The notes under the pieces are model-generated. The model made no database searches. It was not told where the DNA came from and saw nothing but the letters and a program-made list of their open reading frames with translations. DNA of 21,103 nucleotides from a virus. The translations under genes were made by a program, and so were the position numbers. This document shows, one piece after another, positions 6,944 to 13,553 of the stretch (positions within the stretch are counted from its first letter, which is position 1; the number at the start of each line of letters is the position of its first letter). The DNA lies in IMG/VR virus record IMGVR_UViG_3300032331_000854, positions 1 to 21,103 of that record. One strand, 5' to 3'.

Positions 6944-7216
6944 ATGAACATGGAAAAAATAACCTCAATGTTGTTCCCAGTCATAGTCTCGGCTATTGCT
7001 TGGTTACTTACTTCAATGACTACTATTCAGGCAGACTTAATTACTATTAAATCTAAAATGCCTAATCTTATTACAGAACAAGGTGTACCTACTGATAGCC
7101 CTATATCAGTTGAAGCTAGAGCAAGACTTAAAGAAGAACTCAAAGGTCAAATAGCAGAACTATCTATTCGTATTAGGTTATTAGAAGAACATGAAAAATC
7201 AAGAGGGTTTAAATAA
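6944..7216 (+). CDS. Small membrane-anchored coiled-coil protein of the lysis cassette
   Basis: 90 residues. One hydrophobic segment near the N-terminus (about 8-24, LFPVIVSAIAWLLTSM) is followed by a polar linker with Pro and Gly, then a charged amphipathic helix (about 55-88, ARARLKEELKGQIAELSI and on) with coiled-coil spacing. AGGAG at 6933-6937 gives an ideal ribosome site for the first ATG; a second ATG is two codons downstream. It is followed by the holin (overlap at TAATG) and endolysin, so it likely belongs to lysis, for example as an inner-membrane spanin-like partner or holin regulator. No outer-membrane lipoprotein partner was found nearby, so the spanin reading is tentative. Confidence 0.6.
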   Translation: MNMEKITSMLFPVIVSAIAWLLTSMTTIQADLITIKSKMPNLITEQGVPTDSPISVEARARLKEELKGQIAELSIRIRLLEEHEKSRGFK

Positions 7217-7701
7217 TGTTTAGCATCCTCTCATCCATACTAGGCTTTGCAACCGCAGGGCTCCCATCTATACTAGGTTTCTTTCAACAAAAGGGAGATC
7301 AAGCGCATGAGCGTGAGATGGCTAGACTACAAAACGAGCAAGCTATGGCTATGGCTCAACAAGGTTTTCAATCTCAAGAAAAAGTAGCAGCAATTAATTT
7401 GGAGGGCACTTATGCAGAAACATTTACACAAGAACGCCAAGCACTTTATGAACACGATGCAAAACTTGTACACGATGCAGCACCCTGGGTTAGAACTCTT
7501 AATGCAAGTGTCCGTCCTATTGTTGCTTTTACTTTTGTAGCACTACTTTTATTTGTAGATATTGGTGGTTTTATTTGGGCAGTTAAAACTGCAGGGTTTA
7601 GCCGCGAGTCTATGGATGTTATATTTTCATCTGATGAAATGGCTATTGTAGGTTCTATTATTGGATTCTACTTTGGTGCTAGGACTTGGGAGAAAAAATA
7701 A
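7216..7701 (+). CDS. Holin, GTA_holin_3TM type
   Basis: 161 residues. Three hydrophobic segments: about 3-22, 100-122 (RPIVAFTFVALLLFVDIG), and 143-156 (AIVGSIIGFYFG). A long charged Gln/Glu/Ala helix (about 28-85) lies between the first and second. The RP-x-x-A-x-x-x-x-x-L-L motif, the closing IIGFYFGAR and the terminal WEKK are characteristic of the three-segment holin family described from gene transfer agents (PF11351). It would make holes in the inner membrane and let the adjacent endolysin reach peptidoglycan; the endolysin lacks a signal, which fits this need. The start overlaps the previous stop (TAATG), with AGAGGG upstream. Confidence 0.8.
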   Translation: MFSILSSILGFATAGLPSILGFFQQKGDQAHEREMARLQNEQAMAMAQQGFQSQEKVAAINLEGTYAETFTQERQALYEHDAKLVHDAAPWVRTLNASVRPIVAFTFVALLLFVDIGGFIWAVKTAGFSRESMDVIFSSDEMAIVGSIIGFYFGARTWEKK

Positions 7702-8151
7702 GTGAATGTATCAAAAGCTGCTATCGCTCTTATCAAACATCACGAGGGTGTGCGTAGTCGTCCCTATCGTTGTCCTGCAAACTTGTGGACTGTTGGTGTG
7801 GGTCACCTTATCGGCGATGGCAAATTGTTGCCTGATTCTTATAACAGAACTTTTACAACGGAAGAAATAGATGCGCTCCTTATACGGGATCTCAATAGAT
7901 TTGAACGTGGAATATCTAAGATGTTACCTAACGTGCCTCTTAGACAATGTGAATTTGATTGCTTGGTATCTTTTGCCTTTAATCTTGGTCTGGGTACATT
8001 TCAAAGATCAACACTCCGTCAAGCGCTGCTTCGCGGAAATAAGACGCAAGCTATGGAATCATTAGTGAAATATTGTCGCGCAGGTGGTAAAATACTCAGA
8101 GGTCTACAAACTCGTAGATTAGACGAAAAAGCACTTTTTGAAGGTAAATAA
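7702..8151 (+). CDS. Endolysin, glycoside hydrolase family 24 lysozyme
   Basis: 149 residues from a GTG start with GGGAG at 7688-7692. The active-site region HHEGVRSRPYRCPANLWTVG has E15, then eight residues, C24, then five residues, T30: the E-8-C/D-5-T triad of phage GH24 lysozymes with cysteine at the second position. Later motifs also fit: CEFDCLVSFAFNLGLGTF and the terminal GLQTRRLDEKALF (Arg-rich helix before the end). It cleaves the MurNAc-GlcNAc bond of peptidoglycan. No N-terminal membrane or SAR segment is present, so export depends on the holin just upstream. The DNA here is much richer in G/C (33 of 60 in 7741-7800) than the oxygenase block, suggesting a different origin. Confidence 0.9.
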   Translation: MNVSKAAIALIKHHEGVRSRPYRCPANLWTVGVGHLIGDGKLLPDSYNRTFTTEEIDALLIRDLNRFERGISKMLPNVPLRQCEFDCLVSFAFNLGLGTFQRSTLRQALLRGNKTQAMESLVKYCRAGGKILRGLQTRRLDEKALFEGK

Positions 8152-10091
8152 TGCCGTTAAGTAAGCTCATATTTAAACCGGGCGTCAATCGAGATCAAAC
8201 TAATTACGCTTCAGAAGGCGGCTGGTATGATACTCAGTGGGTACGATTCCGTTCGGGTTTTCCAGAAAAAATGGGTGGTTGGCAACCTAAAAATTTTACG
8301 GCTTATAACGGTGCTGCTCGAAGTCTTTTTTCTTGGAGTACGACAGATAACAATATCGTATTAGGTATTGGCACAGACACTAAAATGTATGTAAGTGCTG
8401 GTACTAATATATATGATATTACCCCTATACGAGCTACTTTTACTTCCCCTACTACTAATAACTGTATAAGTACGACTAGTGGATCTAAAGTTATCACAGT
8501 AACTATTTCAGGTTATGGAGGCATTACAGGCGACTTTGTAACTTTTAGCGGTATAGTGGGCCCTATTGCAGGTATACCTGCTTCACAATTTAATGCCGAA
8601 CAACAAATAACTTATCTAACCTCAAGTACTTTTACATTTACAGTTGCAACTGCGGCTACAAGTACTACATCAGCACAAGGTGGTACAGCTATCACAGCGG
8701 CGTTTCAAATTAGCGTAGGATATACAACCTCTACGGCGGGTTATGGTTGGGGTACATCTACGTGGAGTCGGGGTACATGGGGTTCTAGTTCTACTAGTGC
8801 TGTGTTCTTCCCTGCCCGATTAATATTCCAAGACAAATTTAATAACGACTTAATCTTTAATATACAAGGTAGTTACATTTATTACTGGGTCTATACAAGT
8901 GCCTTTAGTACCCGTGCTGTATTACTTTCTTCAATCTCAGGCGCTGTCGCTGTACCTCAACAAGTAGGTAAAGTACTATTTGCGCCAAGTGGACATCTAT
9001 TAGCTTTTAGTTGTACTAATTATGATGCTTCTCAACCTGGTCCTGACTACCTAGGAACTTTTGATCCATTACTTATTCGTTGGGCAAACGTAAGTGCTGA
9101 TATAGGACCTGATCCACTTAACTGGCAACCCACTTTAACTAACACCGCAGGCTATTTAAGACTTTCTGTCGGATCTAGAATTGTAACTGCAATAAGAACT
9201 AAACAAGAAATTCTTGTATGGACCGATGTGTCTTTATCATCACTACAATTTTTAGGCACGTCAGAAGTATTTGGTTTACAAGAAGTTTCTTCAGCTACGA
9301 CTATTTTTGGTGCTAACACTGTGATTGGCGCTAATAACGTAGTTTACTGGATGGGCAATGATAAATTTTATACCTACTCAGGTCGCGTAGACACCTTACC
9401 TTGTACACTTCGTCAATACGTATTTAATAATATTAATAGAACACAACAAGGTTTATTCTTTGCAGGCCAAAATGCTGAGTTTAATGAAGTCATCTGGTTC
9501 TACTGCACTCAAAATGCTACTGAAATAGATCGTTACGTTATTTATAACTACGCTGAAAATATTTGGTATTTTGGTGATTTAGAAAGAACTGCGTGGATTG
9601 ATACAGGCGTGATTGATTACCCGGTAGCAGCTAAAGATGGATATGTTTATTATCATGAATATGGTGTTAATGATGGCCAACCCAATAACGCAGCACCATT
9701 ACCTATTCCAGCCTATATACAATCAGCAGACATAGATATTGAAGACGGCGATAAATATTTGCTTATACGTCGTATTATTCCTGACGTTAACTTTAATAAA
9801 TCAGAAACAACTAATCCTGTGACGGGGGCTACGATTGTTCCTCAAGTTACTATGACTGTAGGAGTTAGAAATTTCCCAGGTGCCGCATCGTCGACTACAA
9901 ATGCTGAAGGTCAAACTACAGCAAAAGACATTGTGACATCAACAGCCACCATAGATCAATATACAAACCAAGTATTTATTAGAGCACGTGGTCGTCAGAT
10001 GAATTTTAAAATTAGTTCTAACGATGTAGGTACCCAATGGCAACTTGGTATGCCTCGTGTTGATGCAAGGCCTGATGGACTAAGAAGCTAA
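8151..10091 (+). CDS. Virion structural protein, probable neck/tail hub (P22 gp10-like class)
   Basis: 646 residues. The N-terminus, with LIFKPGVNRDQTNYASEGGW and VRFRSGFPEKMGGWQ, is a familiar beginning of large podovirus structural proteins placed near tail and internal proteins. The body is rich in beta strands, with blade-like segments such as NVVYWMGNDKFYTYSGR and NIWYFGDLERTAWIDTG, suggesting a propeller-type hub like packaged-DNA stabilisation protein gp10 of P22. Residues 98-189 look like an inserted Ig-like domain (NNCISTTSGSKVITVT, then GDFVTFSG). A Trp/Gly segment (GYGWGTSTWSRGTWG, 197-211) follows. The start overlaps the endolysin stop by one base. Virion component is likely; the exact position is inferred. 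Confidence 0.65.
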   Translation: MPLSKLIFKPGVNRDQTNYASEGGWYDTQWVRFRSGFPEKMGGWQPKNFTAYNGAARSLFSWSTTDNNIVLGIGTDTKMYVSAGTNIYDITPIRATFTSPTTNNCISTTSGSKVITVTISGYGGITGDFVTFSGIVGPIAGIPASQFNAEQQITYLTSSTFTFTVATAATSTTSAQGGTAITAAFQISVGYTTSTAGYGWGTSTWSRGTWGSSSTSAVFFPARLIFQDKFNNDLIFNIQGSYIYYWVYTSAFSTRAVLLSSISGAVAVPQQVGKVLFAPSGHLLAFSCTNYDASQPGPDYLGTFDPLLIRWANVSADIGPDPLNWQPTLTNTAGYLRLSVGSRIVTAIRTKQEILVWTDVSLSSLQFLGTSEVFGLQEVSSATTIFGANTVIGANNVVYWMGNDKFYTYSGRVDTLPCTLRQYVFNNINRTQQGLFFAGQNAEFNEVIWFYCTQNATEIDRYVIYNYAENIWYFGDLERTAWIDTGVIDYPVAAKDGYVYYHEYGVNDGQPNNAAPLPIPAYIQSADIDIEDGDKYLLIRRIIPDVNFNKSETTNPVTGATIVPQVTMTVGVRNFPGAASSTTNAEGQTTAKDIVTSTATIDQYTNQVFIRARGRQMNFKISSNDVGTQWQLGMPRVDARPDGLRS

Positions 10092-10093
10092 AA

Positions 10094-10453
10094 ATGGCGT
10101 TACTATTATTTGCCCCGCCGGTACTGCCACTAGCACCAACTGAATATAATGCTGAATATGTTAATCAGTTAATACGGGCACTTAATAATTATTTAAAACA
10201 AGCAGGATCTACAACGCCTATTGTAATAGATCAGTTAACATTATTAGCATTGCCTACAAGCCCAGTAGGTTTAAAACCAGGAACGGTGTGGAATGATGGT
10301 GGGTTTTTAAAGATTGTATTAAGTAACACGATTTTAGTACCAACAGCAACAGGGTTAACATTTACAGGCTACGCTCCTTCGTTAGATATGATAGCACCAC
10401 CTGTGAAAAACCTTGGTTTAATAGGCATAGCGCCTACAATTACAATAACTTAA
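10094..10453 (+). CDS. Small virion-associated protein with C-terminal repeat motif
   Basis: 119 residues. The first half has a helix (EYNAEYVNQLIRALNNYLKQ, 17-36). Then comes LPTSPVGLKPGTVWNDGGFLKI (53-74), a pattern I recognise from small phage virion proteins (S-P-x-G-L-x-P-G-x-x-W-N-D-G-G-x-L-K). The last 40 residues contain two units of the same repeat as the 942-2027 protein (VPTATGLTFTGYAPS and APPVKNLGLIGIAPT). No strong ribosome site is seen; the start lies two bases after the previous stop, so coupling is likely. It might bridge the hub and the repeat protein, which is inference. Confidence 0.55.
   Translation: MALLLFAPPVLPLAPTEYNAEYVNQLIRALNNYLKQAGSTTPIVIDQLTLLALPTSPVGLKPGTVWNDGGFLKIVLSNTILVPTATGLTFTGYAPSLDMIAPPVKNLGLIGIAPTITIT
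10331..10450 (+). repeat. Two further copies of the 22-residue repeat, at the end of a second gene
   Basis: Residues 80-119 of the surrounding gene repeat the P-x-x-G-x-L-x-x-x-G-x-A-P pattern of the 942-2027 protein. At base level, 10427-10438 is identical to 1176-1187 (12 bases). This shows a shared repeat module in two genes 8 kb apart. Confidence 0.6.
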
Positions 10454-10464
10454 AAGTTTAAAAT

Positions 10465-10500
10465 ATGATATTATTAGATAAATTCAGGGACTTCGTATGA
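10465..10500 (+). other. Possible 11-codon leader frame coupled to the next gene
   Basis: An ATG at 10465 opens an 11-residue frame (MILLDKFRDFV) whose TGA overlaps the ATG at 10497 as ATGA. It lies in the only notable gap of this area (10454-10496) and ends beside the AGGGA site at 10486-10490. It may be chance; the peptide itself is not recognisable. Confidence 0.15.
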
Positions 10501-12014
10501 TGGCACATTCCACAGCTCAAGGTATAGCTTCTTTAGGTAGGTATGGTGACGATTTAATCGTCCATATGAACCAAGAAGAGGTACAAGGTTTGCAAGCATT
10601 AGCTAAGCAACATGGTACCTCCTTGACTATTAATCCTAAAACTGGCATGCCAGAAGCATTTAAACTTGGTGGTGTATTTAAAGCTTTAATTCCTATTGCT
10701 GCGGGTGTAATGTTTCCTGGGTTTGGCGCATCCCTATTTGGTGGCATGGAAGGTATTGGTGCAGGTATTTTAGCAGGAGCTGCAACAGCAGCTATAACTG
10801 GTGGTAATCCAATTATGGGTGGTATTACTGGTGCTCTAGGCGGATACAGTGGCGCCGGACTTGGTAATTCTATAGCTAATTTAGGCGCATCAACTCCTGG
10901 CGGAGTAACACCAACTATGGTTGCTAATACTACTCAGGCCGCAACTGCGACTCCTTTAGTAGGTGCATCAAGCCAGTTTATAAGTCCTTTTACTCCTAAT
11001 GGTATTGCAGGCGGAGCAGGATTAGGTGTTGGAACTGTCGGGAACGCTGCAATAACTGCTGGAGGCACTGCCGGAAACGCCCTAACTAATCAAGCTATGA
11101 ATGCCTCTTTAACAGGGGCAAATACTGCGGCGAATTTAGCTAGTATACCTAAGGTAGTTAATCCTAGTTATTTAGACAATTTAAAATCAGGAGCTTCTAA
11201 ACTATTTTCAAAAGACGGATTTAGTGCATATAAAGCATCTCTTCCAGGTTCAGGCGGAGAACTTACTGGAGTTACAAAAGATGCTGCGGGTAATGTAATT
11301 AGTTCTACTTATAATCCTGTAAAAGCAGCTACTAACATGGACGTGTTTAAGAAAATAGGACTTCCAATTGGTGGCGCATTAATAGGAGGCGTTGAACCTT
11401 CTGATCTTAACCCACAAGTTAATTTATCTGACCAAGAACAAAAAGTATACGAGCAAACCGGTGTAGACTCAGCAGGTAAACCTACTTTCGGATACATTGC
11501 AAAATCTGCTTTCAACCCATATAGAACATTAAACTTAAGTGGCCCTTCACCATTAAACTTAGGCCAAGCATTAAAACTTCCTGCAACTACAGGTTATGCC
11601 GATGGTGGTGCAATTGCAGCGGGCGGTATAAGAGATTTATATGGTTCAACAGATAATCCAGAAATATCACCTCCACCTACTAACGGATACGGTCTTGGTC
11701 GATTAAATAATTTAGCAGGCGCACAAGAAATGAACACCGCTAAAACATATGGTTATGCGCATGGTGGTTACTTAAATGGTCAAGGTGATGGTATGTCTGA
11801 CTCGATACCTGCTACAATAGAAGGTAAACAACCCGCTCGTTTAGCTGATGGAGAATTCGTAGTACCCGCTGATGTCGTAAGTCATTTAGGTAATGGGTCT
11901 TCTAAAGCAGGATCAAAAAGATTATATGCAATGTTAGACAAAGTAAGACAGGCTCGAACAGGAAATAAAAAGCAAGGGAAGCAAATTAACCCTGCTAGAT
12001 ACATGCCTGCATGA
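10497..12014 (+). CDS. Internal virion / ejection-type protein
   Basis: 505 residues. After a polar N-terminus comes a long glycine- and alanine-rich hydrophobic stretch (about 58-130: FKALIPIAAGVMFPGFGASL onward) that could insert in membranes, as ejected podovirus proteins do. The middle is low-complexity Ala/Thr/Asn/Gly. The C-terminal 86 residues (YAHGGYLNGQGDGMSDSIPA, then ADGEFVVPADVVSHLGNG, then KRLYAMLDKVRQAR) form a widely shared phage motif that I know from head-internal and related virion proteins; its role is not established. YADGG (367-371) and YAHGG (420-424) repeat a short signature. Two adjacent ATGs (10497, 10500) are served by AGGGA at 10486-10490. It overlaps the next gene by ATGA. 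Role inferred from motif and position. Confidence 0.65.
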   Translation: MMAHSTAQGIASLGRYGDDLIVHMNQEEVQGLQALAKQHGTSLTINPKTGMPEAFKLGGVFKALIPIAAGVMFPGFGASLFGGMEGIGAGILAGAATAAITGGNPIMGGITGALGGYSGAGLGNSIANLGASTPGGVTPTMVANTTQAATATPLVGASSQFISPFTPNGIAGGAGLGVGTVGNAAITAGGTAGNALTNQAMNASLTGANTAANLASIPKVVNPSYLDNLKSGASKLFSKDGFSAYKASLPGSGGELTGVTKDAAGNVISSTYNPVKAATNMDVFKKIGLPIGGALIGGVEPSDLNPQVNLSDQEQKVYEQTGVDSAGKPTFGYIAKSAFNPYRTLNLSGPSPLNLGQALKLPATTGYADGGAIAAGGIRDLYGSTDNPEISPPPTNGYGLGRLNNLAGAQEMNTAKTYGYAHGGYLNGQGDGMSDSIPATIEGKQPARLADGEFVVPADVVSHLGNGSSKAGSKRLYAMLDKVRQARTGNKKQGKQINPARYMPA

Positions 12015-12424
12015 AATCTGTACAACTAGTTGCACCCGGTCATATACTTGGTTTATGGGAAACTGTATGGCCAATGTTAAATGCAGCTTTTATTAATTAC
12101 GAACATGGTGATTACGATATAGAACAACTTAAAGTTCTATTAATAAAAGAGTTTCAATTATTGTTTGTAGTGGTAGAAGATAGTGAAATCATTGGTTGTT
12201 TTACAGTAGAAGTTATTAATCAGATAAATCACAAAGTTGCATTTACAACATGCATGGGCGGTAAAGGATTATTTGATGAGCACACAGTTAAGCAATATGA
12301 AGATTGGTGTAAGAGTAATGGCATTACAAAGATTAGAGCATATGCTCAAGATGCACAAGCAAGATTGTTTAAAATAAAATTAGGACTTAATGTGGTATCA
12401 CACGTAGTGGAGAAAACTTTATGA
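12011..12424 (+). CDS. GNAT-fold-like small virion-region protein
   Basis: 137 residues. The order of elements (APGHILGLWETVWPMLNAAF, LLFVVVEDSEIIGCFTVEVI, then the C-terminal helix/strand WCKSNGITKIRAYAQDAQAR) is that of GNAT N-acetyltransferase domains, close to small proteins beside podovirus ejection proteins such as the P22 gp14/DUF2824 type. The usual R/Q-x-x-G-x-G/A acetyl-CoA loop is not evident: the corresponding region reads CMGGKGLFDEHT. It may therefore be a structural derivative rather than an active enzyme. It overlaps both neighbours by ATGA, so the three genes are tightly coupled. Fold call moderate; role as virion or assembly protein inferred. Confidence 0.55.
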   Translation: MKSVQLVAPGHILGLWETVWPMLNAAFINYEHGDYDIEQLKVLLIKEFQLLFVVVEDSEIIGCFTVEVINQINHKVAFTTCMGGKGLFDEHTVKQYEDWCKSNGITKIRAYAQDAQARLFKIKLGLNVVSHVVEKTL

Positions 12425-13545
12425 AATTATTAAATCTGTTTAATTGGGTAGAAAACTTAATAAGTTTCTTTACGCTTAATATAGGCGGTGGTGGTTCGTC
12501 TGGTGGTGGCGGAGGAGGTTCTCAGACTTCTACTTCATATTCTACTAACTTACCTGAATACGCAAAGCCATACTATGAACAGTTAATGAAGTCGACTGCT
12601 CAACAAGTATATTCTACAGATTCATCAGGTAATGTAACAGGCGTTCAACCTTATAGCCCATATACAGGCTCACAACAAGCAGCATTTACTCCAGAACAAA
12701 TAGCAACACAAAAAGCAACCCTTGGTATGACTACGCCAGGTCAATTCGCCCCAGCATCAGCTGGTTTAGGTGCAGGGTCTACATTAGGATTAGGTGCAGG
12801 ACTTACAGGGTTATCAGGAGCCATGGGTTATACGCCTCTGAGCGTAGGTACTGGTACATTTGGTGCTCCGGCAGCTGCTGCTTATATGTCACCTTATACT
12901 TCTAATGTAACTGACATCGGTGTACGAGAAGCTGAAAAGCAAAGAGACTTAGCAAAGACTGCAGGTATGACAGGTGCTATTAGTCGCGGTACATTTGGTG
13001 GTGCTAGAAATACTTTACTACAAGCTGAGCAAGAAAGAGGGGCTAATCAAAATATAGCTGACTTAAGAGCTAAAGGCCAACAAGATGCTTACATGAATGC
13101 GCAACAACAATTTAATCAAGATCAAGCTAGGTCATTACAAGCTCAACAACTTAATCAAGCAGCCTACGGCCAACAAGCAGGACTTCTTGGTCAACTTGGT
13201 ACAGCAGGTTTACAAGCTGGCTTACAAGGTTCACAAGCACTTGGTCAATTGGGTGCTCAACAACAAACAACTGATTTGGCTAGATTGCAAGCTCAAGAAG
13301 CTACAGGCGCTCAAACACAAGCACAAAATCAAAAAGCACTTGATATTGCTTATCAAAACTTCTTGACTCAACAAAACTATCCTAAGACCCAACTTGAATA
13401 CCTCAGCAATATTCTACGTGGTAACGCAGGTGCACTTGGTTCTACACAAGTTCAATATACGCCAGCGCCTAGTACCGCTTCGCAGATTGCTGGTTTAGGT
13501 CTAGCAGGACTTGGTTTATACAACGTATTAGGTAAGACAGCTTAG
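12421..13545 (+). CDS. Internal virion protein with Gly-rich N-terminus and Gln-rich helical body
   Basis: 374 residues. An amphipathic start (KLLNLFNWVENLISFF) is followed by a pure Gly/Ser run (about 22-33), then STSYSTNLPEYAKPYYEQLM and GNVTGVQPYSPYTGSQQAAF, a pattern I know from phage internal virion proteins. Residues 113-135 are Gly/Leu-rich and possibly membrane-active. From about 165 to 325 the sequence is a long Ala/Gln-rich helix (VREAEKQRDLAKTAG, ARLQAQEATGAQTQAQNQK), consistent with coiled-coil packing in a core or ejection channel. It sits between the GNAT-like gene and two larger internal proteins, like the T7 gp14-gp16 block. Direct homology to gp14 or gp15 cannot be claimed. 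Confidence 0.6.
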   Translation: MKLLNLFNWVENLISFFTLNIGGGGSSGGGGGGSQTSTSYSTNLPEYAKPYYEQLMKSTAQQVYSTDSSGNVTGVQPYSPYTGSQQAAFTPEQIATQKATLGMTTPGQFAPASAGLGAGSTLGLGAGLTGLSGAMGYTPLSVGTGTFGAPAAAAYMSPYTSNVTDIGVREAEKQRDLAKTAGMTGAISRGTFGGARNTLLQAEQERGANQNIADLRAKGQQDAYMNAQQQFNQDQARSLQAQQLNQAAYGQQAGLLGQLGTAGLQAGLQGSQALGQLGAQQQTTDLARLQAQEATGAQTQAQNQKALDIAYQNFLTQQNYPKTQLEYLSNILRGNAGALGSTQVQYTPAPSTASQIAGLGLAGLGLYNVLGKTA

Positions 13546-13553
13546 GGGAAAAT

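Noticed and set aside
7871-8065. 64-codon frame with a hydrophobic segment and GGAAG upstream, inside the endolysin
   Set aside because: The endolysin frame is clearly the coding one, a holin already exists beside it, and out-of-frame reading of such sequence often gives Leu-rich stretches. No independent support.
10454-10496. Phage-type promoter in the gap before the internal protein genes
   Set aside because: No conserved promoter-like sequence recurs elsewhere in the window for comparison, and no hairpin is present; only a ribosome site and a tiny leader frame are seen.
13097-13366. Asn/Lys/Leu-rich alternate frame inside the Gln-rich internal protein
   Set aside because: It is the frame shadow of CAA/GCT-rich codons; low complexity and no protein-like pattern.
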